Shown: piece after piece, positions 45,641 through 57,182 of the stretch
Position numbering within the stretch: position 1 is the first letter of the stretch
Layout: each line of letters opens with the position of its first letter
Origin: Hemerocallis citrina
Lineage: Eukaryota; Streptophyta; Magnoliopsida; Asparagales; Asphodelaceae
DNA: 64,000 bases
Reading direction: 5' to 3'
Assembly (NCBI GenBank): GCA_017893485.1
Contig: CM030366.1
Coordinates: 201,495,173 to 201,559,172 of the forward strand
Program-made: the position numbers and the translations under genes
The notes under the pieces: model-generated
The model's database searches: none
What the model saw: only the letters and a program-made list of their open reading frames with translations
What the model was told of the DNA's origin: nothing

Positions 45641-46512
45641 CAGAGAAAACTCGAAGTCTACTTAAATCAATTCTTTCTGTTTAATAGAACATTTCGATTT
45701 TCAAAAAGCTCTCATTTGATTTTGCTTTTAACTAAACTTACTGTCAATTTCCAGATTAATTATTCCCATCATAGTTTATACTCCAGTATATTAAAAATAA
45801 TTTTTCCAATAATTAAACACATATTTTCCATACAATTTGGTTAAATTGAAGGCTACTACTACCACATTATTAAATTTTGATTTCAATAATCTCTGTATCA
45901 ATTCTCTGTTTTTATTCATTTCAAAAACTCACAAATTATATCTTTTAAGTCATTCATTATAACATTATCGCAAAAAGTCCATTTAAGCATATAAAGCAAC
46001 ATTGTCATCTACTAACTTTTGCATATAGTTCTTAATGCTAGTAATGAATTTTTCTTCAAACATTCCATAGCTATGATTAATTTACACACAACTTAAATTA
46101 AATGATGGAAACACATACAAGCCATTTATTAACATTCCACTCCATTAATAAGCCATTTTTCCAATTAAAATGTACTCTTATTAATCTTTTTCATGCATCA
46201 TCAATTCAATTTAATTCTAGCATGCTTCCTATTTAGAAATGTGGAAAATAACCCACCTTGATTGGAGAGAAGTACAATTAGCAACACCTCCTAAACGAAA
46301 GTCCTTGCCAAGAGAGCGATCCTCCTCCTCGTCGATGCGCACACGAGCCTCCAAAGATGCCACCCGAGCTCCTTTGATGCCAACCTCTCCTCTTTGATCC
46401 AAGCAAAACTCCTACACACAACTCTCAATCTTTTAACTCACTTACTAAACTACTAATAATGTATTTTATACTATAGGACTTGGAGAATAATTAGTACAAA
46501 ATAACTAGGCTA

Positions 46513-46535
46513 GGGGGGGGGGGGGGGTATTTATA
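46513..46535 (-). promoter_or_regulatory. TATA box abutting a C-run, 5' LTR
   Basis: TATAAATA (- strand of 46528-46535) is followed directly by 15 C. This is the copy expected to drive the element's RNA. Confidence 0.6.
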
Positions 46536-47093
46536 CTAAAAATTTGGGAAAACGGAAGGCTAGGATCAAACTAGGAGTTAGAAACAAAAGGCTAGGATTC
46601 AAGGAGGAGTTACAATAACCAAGCATGATCAAGTAACCACCACCCATGACTCCACTTGAATTTTTCATTTTCCCTCCTTGTAAAAACCGGCCTACACCAT
46701 GTGCATTTGCACGTGTACGTGCAATGCACGTGCATGCAATTGTCTCCATTTAAAAATTGTACATTATATTTTCTATAAAAATAATCTTTAAAATGTGTGC
46801 TACATTACAAGTTGTAATAAAAATAAAAATAACTCATGGGCTTTAGTTTATGGGCCAAAATAATAGTTATAAAAAAGATAATAAATAAATTAAATTTGGG
46901 CTAATGAAGAAAGGCTTATGTTTATTTGAAAAGGGCCTTTATATAAAAAATAATTAAAGAATATATATATATATATACATACACTCCCCATAATAAAAAT
47001 AATTATAAAATTTAATACTACAAAAATTGCACGTGCACACTACGTGCAAAATTAAAAAATTTTCATAAATGAAAATTGGGGCATTACAGTGAG

Positions 47094-48907
47094 TGAACTT
47101 GGAGAATGTAGCATCTCTTCATTCTCCTAGAAACAACCACATCTCACACTCACAAGGTGAGTGTCCACAAAGAGTATACTGCCATACCCCACTTTTATTT
47201 CAAAGTAATGTGAATCATTAAAAGTCAAGCTTATCCTGACCCTTTGCAGGCAGAACTGTTTTATCATCCTAAGAGTTGGTACGAGATTTTAATCTCTCGG
47301 TGCTCACGTCGATTCAACAAAATTTAATTGTCCCCTTGAACCTAGATCTTGGTATCTCCAATTCCTAGGTAGGATTTCCATCAAGTTTCCTCTTTCTTCA
47401 TAGACTTTAAACCCATTCCTCTTGATGATCTCACAACTTGCTCTCGTGACAAACCTTTAGTAAATGGATCCGCTAGGTTGTCGGTCGATTTTATATACTC
47501 TGTAGAGATTATTCCATTTGAGAGCAGTTGTCAAATAGTTTTGTGTCGCCTTCTGATATGATGAGACTTACCATTTACATACAACTCAGCGCCCTTACTA
47601 TATCCGATTAACTGTCACAGTGTACACATAGAGCATGCACTGGTTTTTCCACATGGGAATATCCTCTAAAAAATTTTGAAGCCACTTTGCTTCCTTTGCC
47701 GCTTTGTCTAAAGCAATAAACTCAGATTTCGTGGTAGATCTTGCCAGTAACGTTTGTTTAGAGAATTTCCATGACACAGCTGCACCACCAAGAGTGAAGA
47801 CAAACCCACTTGTAGAATTCGAGTTCTTGGAGTTCGATATCCAGTTGGCATCATTGTAGCCTTTTAGGACTACTGGATATTTGGTGTAATACAGCCCATA
47901 ACTCTAAGTATGTCGCAAGTAGTTCAATACTTTAGTTATTCATTTCCAGTGACTTCGTTCTGGATTACTTGTATAGCAGCTCAGTACATTTACTAAATGT
48001 GCCAAGTCCGATCTTGTACAATTCGTTAAGTACATTAGACTACCGATTACACGTGCAAGTTTCAATTGTGATATGCTGTCACCGTTGTTTTTGAACAAGT
48101 GAAGACTGGGATCCACAGGATTTTTGGCAGTCCCATTTGAGTAATTCTTGAATCTTTCAAGTACTTTCTCAGCGTAATGAGCTTGAGGCAAAGTAATTCC
48201 CTCAGACATCCTGAAAACTTTGATTTCTAGTATGATATTTGCAACTCCCAAATCTTTTATATCAAACTTACCACTAAGCATGTTCTTAGTTTGTTTGATA
48301 ATGTCATTATTGTTACCAATAATGAGCATGTCATCTACATATAGACACACCAGAATATATCCATTTGGAGTATCTTTGATGTAGATATACTTATCACATT
48401 CATTTATTTTGAAACCATTTGATATCATAACATTGTCAAATTTTGCATACCACTGCTTTGGAGCTTGTTTCAGTTCGTACAAGGATTTTACAAGCCGTAC
48501 ACCTTATTTTCCTGTCTAGGAACTATGTAACCATCAGGTTATTTCATGTATATTTTTTGTTCTAAATCTCCATTTAGAAATGCGGTTTTAACATCCATTT
48601 GATGTGTTTCGAGGCTACGTAGAGCTGCAATAGCTATCAACATTCTTATAGAAGTTATTCTTGTGACCGGGAATTATGTATCAAAGAAGTCTAGACTTTC
48701 CTTTTGCCTAAATCTTTGTACCACAAGTCTCGCCTTATGTTTCTCTATTGAACCATCTGGTTTTAATTTTTGTTTGAAAATCCATTTGCATCCTAGAGCT
48801 TTACACCCAGAAGGCAAATCGACCAACTCCCATGTATGATTTTGCATGATGGAGTCTATTTCACTTTTGATTGTTTCCTTCCACATAGGAGCATCAGACA
48901 TAGACAT
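47094..48907 (-). pseudogene. Nested Copia RT and RNase H remnant
   Basis: RT blocks on -: MWKETIKSEIDSIMQNHTWE, LGCKWIFKQKL, LKQAPKQWYAKFD and the YVDD catalytic block (about 48330-48341), then GSLMYLTNCTRSDLAHLVN. RNase H follows with [27 protein letters not shown] and STEYIKSTDNLADPFTKGL (about 47450-47900). Stops lie at 48674 and 47940 and there is at least one frameshift near 48490, so it is inactive. The 3' flank is cut by the chromovirus at 47088. Confidence 0.9.
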
Positions 48908-49327
48908 AGCTTCCTTGAATGTTCTGGGCTCATTCTCTAACAGAAAGTCCGTTACAAAGTCAGGACTAAATGATTTTGATGTTCTAACCTGTTTACTTCG
49001 TCTAGGTTCATTATTATCATTTCCTGGTTCATCAACCGAGGTACTTGTGCTCCCTTACTGACGTGTACGTTTGGGATATATAGTATCCTTGCACGGAAAC
49101 ACGTTTTCAAAGAAGAAGGCATTCCTTGATTCTATTATTGTATTCACATGGACATCCTGTATATCTGATTTATATACCATGAACCGATATGCACTGCTGT
49201 TATGTGCATAGCCTGTGAAAATGCAATCAATTTTAGGTTATATTGTGACATGTTTAGGATTAAGTACTGCTACATTTGCTAGACACCCCCACACTTTGAG
49301 GTATTTATACGAAGGTACATTACATTT

Positions 49328-49905
49328 TCACAGTTCGTATGGTGTCTTTCCAGTTTTTTTGTGAGGTATTTTGTTGAGAATATAATTAGCGGTCAGCAAC
49401 GCTTCCCCCCACATATTCTGGGGTAACCCAGAATTCAACAACATGGCATTCATCATCACCTTTATAGTTCGGTTCTTGCGCTCGACATTATTGTTTGATT
49501 CAGGCAAGTAAGGAGCAGTGATCTGATGAACTATTCCATATTCAGAACAGAATATATTAAACGGTGCATCATATTCTCCTCCTTTATCACTCCTAACGAT
49601 ATTAATCGTTTTGCCAAGATGATTCTCAACCTCAAGCTTATATTCCTTGAATTTATCCAATGCCTCATTTTTGCTATGTAACAAGTATACATAGCAGTAT
49701 TTTGTGCAATCGTCTATGAACGTCACAAAACACTTTTACCGCCTCTGGTCTGCACATATTTTAAATCACACAAACCCATGTGAATTAGATCTAGAGTTTC
49801 GGTGTTTCTTTTGACAGAACGGGATGGAGTTTTAGTGAGTTCGGCCTCGGTGCAAACTTCACATTTGTCGCAGTTGTCTACCTTAAATTTTGGTAGTAAA
49901 TTCAT
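49328..49905 (-). pseudogene. Nested Copia integrase
   Basis: On -: CDKCEVCTEAELTKTPS (zinc-binding tail), TFIDDCTKYCYVYLL, RSDKGGEY, the Asn-rich YLPESNNNVERKNRT block and MWGEALLTANYILNKIPHKK. A frameshift or stop near 49723 separates the zinc-binding part from the catalytic core. Confidence 0.9.
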
Positions 49906-50048
49906 GTTAATTAATCGACGCAGAGAATTGAAATTAACATTGCCTAGTCTTTCATGGCAAACAGAATCAGACTCAACAAAATAAGTAACATGATTAATTT
50001 CATTAATTTTGGGAACAACGAGAACAACTGATTTTGGAATGACTGTTA

Positions 50049-51367
50049 TTACATTGAATTTGAACAGTCCATAACATACCCTTTTTCCAAGTACACCCCA
50101 TTCTTTGAAAGTACAAAATTATCATATGCAAGGATCCTAAATCCATTCTTGCTTAGCAAAGATCCCCAGAGCAGGTTCTTTCGAATATCCGGAACGTGCA
50201 ACACATTGGTTAGTGTTAGTTCCTTACCAGAAGTCATCTTCAGCACTATCTTTCCTGTTCATTCAATCTTGGAGGTGGAAGAATTCTCCATGAACAACTG
50301 TTCATTCTTGTGGCACGTCTGGTACGAAGTGAACATATCCTTGTCCGAGCAGATGTGCTTGGTGGCCCCTGTATCATACCACCACTCATGCAGATTGCTC
50401 CCCACCAGATTGACCTCCGATACAACAGCATAGAGGTTCAAGTCAGAGAGACCAGTGGACAGGTTCTCAGCAATGTGCGAATGTGATTTGTTATTTCCTT
50501 TTGCCTGTCCAGTTCTAGCACGGTTGTTATCCTTGCTTCGGCAGTTAGAAATTTTGTGCCCCACCTTACCACACTTGTGGCATTTTTTAGCAAACCTCTT
50601 TGCGGCAGATTTTTTGTTCGAGGCCTGTGGCAAGAACTTCCGCTTTTTGCCCTTCTGTTTGTGTTCCACTATGTTGGCCTTTTCAATGGACTGATTTTCA
50701 TAGGACTTGTCAGCCTTGCGATTCTCCTCTTCAATCTGCAACCTGACAATCAGGTCTACAAGAGACATCTCCTTTCACTTGTGCTTGAGGTAGTTCTTGA
50801 AGTCCTTCCATCCAGGTGGAAGTTTCTCAATAAACGCTGCAACCTGGAATGGTTCACACGGCGTCATGTTCTCATTATCACCTGTATTTCATGAATTTGA
50901 CTTACAACAGTCTTGGAGTCAACCATCTTGTAGTCCAGAAATTTGCCAACTACAAACTTTTTGGAGCCGACATCTTCTGTTTTGTACTTCTTCTCCAAAG
51001 ACCCCCACAGAAGTTTGGAAGTCTTGAAGACATAGTAGACATTGTATAGAGGGTCTACCAAGCCGTCCAGGATGTAATTTCTGCATAGATAATCACCCTG
51101 AGTTCATGCATCAATCGCAGCAATGGAGTGCGCATCCATAGGAGCCAGCATAGGGGCAGTTTCAGTCAGAAACATGTCTAGCTTCAAGGTGGTCAGATAG
51201 AACTGCATCTTCCCTTGCCACTTCTTGAAACCAGTTTCATTGAACTTTTCTAGTTTTTCTCCCACAGTTATATATGTGGGCAGAACAACCGTTTGTGCCG
51301 CAACCGATTGTGCAGTCACATTCTGGATCACTGGTGTTTGAGCACTGAGCACTCCACTGACATTCAC
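50049..51367 (-). pseudogene. Nested Copia gag and protease
   Basis: Gag starts MNVSGVLSAQ at 51367 and continues through LEKFNETGFKKWQGKMQFYL, then KLLWGSLEKKY and FLDYKMVDSKTVV. A CCHC knuckle CHKCGKVGHKISNC and protease motif WWYDTGATKHIC (Asp near 50375) follow, then LTLTNVLHVPDIRKNL. Stops at 51104 and 50864 and further breaks near 50770 and 50250 split the frame. Confidence 0.9.
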
Positions 51368-51504
51368 ATTTTTTGTGGTTTCTATTTTTTTTGAAACAGT
51401 TAAAATTCAACTGTTAGTTTTTGGTTTTTCCGAAATGATAACAGTACCTGTAAAGAATCTTCAAAAAAAAAATTCAGAATAGAGAAATTTTATTGCTCTA
51501 AGGT

Positions 51505-52391
51505 TGTTAGAATTCGAATATCCTAAACTAAGAAATTCCTAACAATGTTTGTGAAGAACTACAATTACAGGAATGAAAGAACAAACCAGACACTTTAATA
51601 CAGAGTCGAGATTAAGATCTCTGTCCTTAAAGCAAAATTCACCTCGCAGTGTGACGGTAGTTGACGAATTGCCTCCCAGGATACAACTGTATATTACCTT
51701 TTTCTGAAGAGCAGCACCCTAGCTTCAGAGATATCAGTGAACCAGTAGCTGTGTTGTACTCTCAGACTCAGAGGGAGAAGAAGAAGAAGATTATGTAGTG
51801 CAAAAAACTGTGTCTTTGGCAAACAAAATTGCAGGGTCTTATAGGTGATGAGGGCGTAATTGATGGATCATGGATCCATTACTCTGTAACAGCAGAGTAA
51901 TGGCTCTAAAAACGTAACTGATGGATTCATTATTCTGCTGTTACAGAATAATGGCACCAGTTACATAATTTCAAACGCCTCAAAAATTAGATCCAGCAGA
52001 AAATTAGGGCGGCAAAGCCGGAGTCGGGCCGGGCGCGCCTGCGCGCGCGCGTGTGTTTGTAATTTTGGCCTGTCCTCTCTTCACTACACGTTAGTGGTAA
52101 CCCCAGGACTACGCCCTTTAGTCCATTTCTTTAGCTTATATATACTAGATAAATCTTTCTCATCTTCCGATGTGCGACTATCCATTTTCTCCAAATTTCC
52201 AAGTTAGTACATTTCGAGTACCCAACTTTAGACCTACATTTCTCATTCATACAGAAACCATTTTTGGCAAATGAGTACATTACGGAATAGTACTCGACGA
52301 GAGGAACGTAATCCAATTACTTTTCGGTACCACCAGTGGCCGGAGCCCACCGGAATCCGGCCCGGAAAATATGCCAAAAATATTTCCAACA
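51505..52391 (-). repeat. 5' LTR of nested Copia
   Basis: 887 bp. On - it begins TGTTGGAAATATTTTTGGC and ends near GAATTCTAACA. The CG-rich stretch at 52013-52055 differs from the other LTR. The expected primer site after it is only weakly recognisable (ACCTTAGAGC). Confidence 0.85.
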
Positions 52392-52396
52392 ATTAT

Positions 52397-53090
52397 TTGT
52401 TAACTTTCTTTTTAAACTTTAGTTTACTTGCAGTAACATTTGGGGACGATTGCTTAAACCATTGAGATTAACTACTTATGAGGTACATTTACACATTAAT
52501 TATTATAACTGTGTGAACATAGAATAGGTAGACATGGATGTGAAAGTTCATTTTTCTTTGTATACATTATATGAATGATATTCATCTGATTTCTCTGAAA
52601 TTTTCTTTTCGTGAGATATTTTAAATGTATTGTTTTGGTTCAGAATTCAATCTGACAATGTGGTTCTTAGTGCTTGGTTAGAATAATTCTTTTAGCCTTC
52701 AGGGTGTCAAGTTTTCAATTGGACTAATAGGTCCTCTTAAATTGATTGCTACACATTGTATTTTTTTGATTAAGATTGTCTGTATATTTAACTATGCAAT
52801 CTAATTATGTAATCTAATTTTTGAGATTAAAATTGTCTGTATATTTTATGATAATAATTTTTTTGTATGTTTAAGTATGAGAAGACGCTGATAATTATGA
52901 TAGTTTATGATATTTGTGTGTTTGAAAATAGTTGTAGCAACTTCTTAAAGACATATATTTTTTATTTTGAAAAGTTAGTGCAATATTGTATAAGGGTTCG
53001 CTAGTAATCAATTAGTATAAATTTTGTTATTTCACAATGTCAAATGTTACAAATTTATTCTCTTGGTTACAGATCAATTGAAAAGTCCCA
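52397..53090. other. AT-rich spacer, no gene
   Basis: Nothing recognisable except a small direct repeat around TTGTCTGTATATTT at 52774 and 52832. Confidence 0.6.
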
Positions 53091-53099
53091 GCACGCTTG

Positions 53100-54093
53100 G
53101 AAAAGTTTAGCTGAAACCCTAGTTCACCTATAGAAGACTAGTGCATATTATATTTCTTCCCTTGGAAAAGCTTGTCCAGCTCCCTGATTGGACTCAATAT
53201 TGTTTCTTGAGAAACCCAGTACAATTCGAGATTCTCTCTATTGCCATATTGTCTTCCTGTATGCCATCTAAATCGACACCATGACCATCTCATGCGCATG
53301 TGCTCACTACTAATTGTTCTTTGAACACCGGTCGGTGTACAACCGCGGCCTTATTCACATCAGCAGTATCATCCTACAAGACAATATTCTATTACTCGCT
53401 ACACTCGAGTCCTCCGCCCTGGTGTGAACATCATCATACGTGGGGTCATACAACTGCACATAGTCGTGCTTTACAGTGCTCTCGACAGACTATTGTTCCA
53501 TGACAGGCGGCCACTACCGAAGCAAATTCAACATATATTTTTTCTGCTCCACCAGTGGATCATTCTCAATTGCAGGGGATTATGCAATCACTGCAATTAA
53601 CAGGTATTGCTCCTTCAAGTCCATCTACCGTTTGCTACTCATTCTGGTAATGTCTCTGCCTTATGAATATTAGATTCTAGTGCAACTAATCACTTGACAT
53701 CTACTACCACACACCTAATTCATACCAAACCGTCAGCACCCACCTCTATCGTTCATACTGTCGATGGTACACAGTTGCATATGATTTCTATTGGTCATCT
53801 CCTCAATTCTCCACGTTTTTCTGTTCCTCATGTTCATCATGTTCCTGAAGTTACTCTAAACATATTTTCTGTATGTCAGTTAGCTGATATGAATTACACA
53901 GTTACCTTTGATTTATCTTCGTGAGTTGTACATGATCCACATACAGGAATGCTGGTCGGGATCATACATTGGAAAGATGGTCTTTATTACGTGGATAAGC
54001 TTTCTCTACCAGCTGTTGTTATGTGTCTTGTCATTACTCCACATTTTCCATGTGACGTTTGACATCGTCGTCTAGGTCATTTATCTTTACATT
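53100..54093 (+). pseudogene. Copia gag/protease/pre-integrase fragment on +
   Basis: The + strand reads SATNHLTS (protease active-site region, with Asp-Ser-Gly lost) near 53680, then VHTVDGTQLHM, VPEVTLNIFSVCQLAD and, after a stop, HRRLGHLSLHLL at about 54061-54093, the pre-integrase zinc region. The fragment ends exactly where the LTR at 54094 starts. Confidence 0.8.
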
Positions 54094-54215
54094 TGTTAGG
54101 TTAATAGAGAGAGATTGGGAGAAAAGAATGAATGATATTATTGGGGACTAAAAGCCAGTATATATAAGTTACAGAAAATGATCTCAGCCGAACATCTCTA
54201 ATAATATATCTAACA
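54094..54215 (-). repeat. 3' LTR of a second Copia element
   Basis: 122 bp, TGTTAG..CTAACA. On - it contains TATATATACTGG. It is preceded on - by a purine-rich TGAGAGAGGGTATTAG polypurine tract (54222-54240). Very short LTRs fit Ale-like Copia lineages. No partner LTR is in the window. Confidence 0.8.
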
Positions 54216-57182
54216 TATATATATCTAATACCCTCTCTCAAACTCACTGTGGATCTACTAGTGTGAGTTTGCCCACTAAATATCAAAATCTCTGTACATT
54301 ATGAGATTCCGTGCAAAAGTCACAGAATGAAGTAATACGTTTCATGTCTCAAAGCGCTCATGTGCATAGTGGCAATCAATCTCTATGTTCTTCATCCGCT
54401 CATAAAAGACTGGGTTGCTTGGAATGTGCCAGACACTCCGGTTGTTACAGTGAAGAGGAGTAGATCTTGTAAGAGTGACACCCATCTGATAATAGTCACC
54501 AAACATGAACAATCTTTGTAGTGGCTGTCAACGCTCTATACTTGGCCTCTGTGGAACAACATGCAACAACTGCATATTTTTTGCTTCGCCATGAGATCAG
54601 TGAATCACCAAGAAAGATTCAGAAACTTGTGATAGACCATCTAGTAGTAGGGTCCCCTGCCCAAGCTGGATCAGAATATGCACTAAGCTCCAGTCTATAT
54701 ATAGAAGACATAAACAGAAAGTGAGTGATAGTACCCCGAAGATATCTGAGGATCCAAAGAAGAGCACTGTAGCGAGCTGTTCGAGGAGCTAAAATGAATT
54801 GCCTTAAAATACTGACTGCGTGAGCAAACTCTGGTATGGTCATGTATAAGTAAACAAGCTGTCCAACAATCTGCCTATAAATAATGGGATCAGGGAGGAG
54901 CATACCATCTATGGGATGAAGCTTCACAAGAAGCTCTAAGAGTATCAGCTGATCGACTATCCGATAGAGCTGAAGCGAAAATAATGTCTAATGAGTATTT
55001 CTGCTGAGAAAGGAGTATCCCCCGAGAGCCGTGTGCAATTTCTAAACCCAGAAAATAATGTAGTCTGCCAATATTCTTAATGTGAAACTGTTTGTGAAGG
55101 TATCTCTAAGTGGTTGCAATGTCTTCCGAGTCATTCCTAGTAATAATCATATCATCAGCATGTAGCAGTAGAAGTATCCTCCCCTGTGGTGATGACTACA
55201 TAAACATAGAGTAATCTTGTGGAGCTTTGATTGAAACCTACCTGTGCGATGACACGGCGAAAGCACTTATACCAGGCTCAAGGATCCCGTTTCAGACCAT
55301 ATATAGCTTAGCGTAGACGACAATCATGACGAGGAGGTATGGTAAGGCCAAGAAGAGGCTGCATGTAAACAACCTCAGATAAGGTACCATAAAGAAAGAC
55401 ATTCTTTATGTCCATCTGAGATAACAACCACTGACGGATGATGGCAACGGCAAAGAGAGTGCAAGCTGTAGTTATTTGTGCAACTGGAGCAAAAGTCGCA
55501 TCATAATCAATGCCATGCTCCTGAGTAAAAGCTCTAACAACTAGACGAGCCTTGTGTCGCTCAATGGAACTATCAAGTTGATATTTGACCTTGAAGATCC
55601 ACTTACAATTAACATGTGTAATTCTCTCTTGTAGTGGAACAACATCTAAAGTGCCAGTCTAATCAAATGCAAATTCCTTGGCAATGGCTTCCCGCCACTC
55701 GGGATATTGAATAGCTTCCTGATAAAATTTGAGCTCAAATGTGGAGTGTATGGTAGTAAGGTATGCATGAAACTGTGGTGAGTAAGGTGAAAGTGTGGTA
55801 AAGCCAAACTGGTTAGAAGGACGAGTGGCATCAGATGTAAAACGTGCTGGCAGGATACCCGAAGTGGAACAGGAAGAATGATGGACTGTTGGTGGATGTG
55901 AAAGATGTGGAGGTGAATGTGTAGGTGCTTGTGGTGGTGGTGATGCAGGTGGTGTGTGAGGAGCCTATGTAGGAGTGATAAGAGTTATAGTGTCTTGTGA
56001 GGTGGGAATGGAGCTAAAGGGGTGGGATCAAATGGAATTCGTGAAGATGTATCCAGGGAGGTAGTCAATAAAACCAGAACTCGAGAAATTGAATATCCAC
56101 AGAGCGGGGAAGAAAGGGAAGTCTTCCACAAAGGAGACATGACGGGAGAGATGGAGACCACATGTCAAGGGATCATAGCAATGATATTGTGAATGCACTT
56201 GGAGGCTCGGGTGGTCAGCTTCGTGCTCTCCGTGGGAGAGAGAAGAACGTAACATGTGCACCTAACGGTATGGAGAATACTGTAGTTCGGTGGGGAGTAG
56301 TGAAGAGCCTCATGTCTTATGGTACTATATAAGGTAGACAAGTAGGTGATCTTAATGAGACCAACAAATGTCATGATAGCTTCAACACAGAAAGTACGTG
56401 GAATAGAAGAAGATAGTAGAAGACTGCGAGTCGTCTCAAGAATGTGACGATGCTTATGTTCAACTACACCATTCTGTTCATATGTGTGAGAGCATGACTA
56501 CTGGAAAAGGGTGTCGTGAGACTGAAGAATCGATCGCTTAGTAATGAAAGTGTACTTACGAGACCGTCTTAGCGAAAAATCTTGATGCGCACACCAAACA
56601 GAGTGTGAATCATAGCCGTCAAGGTTTCTAAATATTAGGAATCTCGGATCGTTGGCGCATATGGAAAACTCATGTGTATCGAGTGAATTTATCTATGAAG
56701 GTAACATAATAGATATAGCCTTTGCTAGAAGATACAGGAGAGGGTCTCCATATGTTAGAATGAACAAGCTGAAAATAATGAGTGGTCTGAGAAGTGCTTT
56801 TATTATTAATAGTAAGTGCTATGTGTTTTGCAAACTTACAACCCGGACAAACAAACAAATGTTTAAAAGAAAGATTACCAAGGGCACCACTATGGGCTAA
56901 AATCTTTAGGCAAAACATTCAAACATGACCTGAATGTCTTTACCACAAATTGGCATAAGAGGACACAACACCAACAAAACTAGAATAAAATCCATATGCA
57001 TGTAGAAAGTCTAGATGATATAGACGATCTTGTCGACTAGCACACCTAATCTCCTTTCCAGTGTGTGGATCCTTTATAAAACAGCCTAAAGAATCGAAGG
57101 TAACAGCACGATTACTATCGCACAGAGCACTAATGAAAATAAGGTTCATGAATAAATATGAAGCATAAACAACATAAGGCAA
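54216..57182 (-). pseudogene. Second Copia element, internal region (INT-RT-RNase H remnants)
   Basis: On -: pre-integrase GCFIKDPHTGKEIRC (about 57070), LGNLSFKHLFVCPGCKFAKH, YVTFIDKFTRYT (about 56680), EAIMTFVGLIKITY, LHYSPPNYSILHTVRCTCYV, the RT finger region near 55560-55680, then YRQIVGQLVYLYMTIPEFAH and LSAYSDPAWAGDPTTR near 54650-54860. Many stops and shifts. The 5' side is cut at 57182 by giant unit B. Confidence 0.88.

Larger units (their letters stand above)
35273..47088 (-). mobile_element. Ty3/gypsy chromovirus (Tekay/Del-like), 11.8 kb, TSD GTGAG
   Basis: Long LTRs at both ends, identical GTGAG at 35268-35272 and 47089-47093, an initiator-Met primer site, a polypurine tract, and gag, protease, RT, RNase H, integrase and a chromodomain-like tail in gypsy order on the - strand. 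Extra features: an intact ORF before gag, tRNA-like modules in the LTRs and seven nonsense codons. Long LTRs plus a carboxy-terminal chromodomain suggest the Tekay/Del clade (inference). Confidence 0.95.
43816..47088 (-). repeat. 5' LTR of chromovirus
   Basis: 3,273 bp, TGTAACGCTCCG to GGGGCATTACA on +. tRNA-like modules lie at about 45380-45455 and 45550-45640, TATA on - at 46528-46535 and a 15-base C-run at 46513-46527. By the TATA position, most of the LTR (about 2.7 kb) is in the transcribed leader. Confidence 0.95.
28644..52391 (-). mobile_element. Degenerate Copia retrotransposon interrupted by two larger insertions
   Basis: LTR copies at 28644-29488 plus about 34884-34962 (left, 3' LTR) and 51505-52391 (right, 5' LTR) share long colinear sequence. 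Flanks GTTAT (28639-28643) and ATTAT (52392-52396) agree at four of five bases. A purine tract (GTGGGGGAT, - strand) abuts the 3' LTR at 34963-34972. Gag, protease, integrase, RT and RNase H remnants run 51367 down to 47094 on the - strand. Removing the insertions at 29489-34879 and 35273-47088 leaves roughly 6.5 kb, a normal Copia size. Confidence 0.88.
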
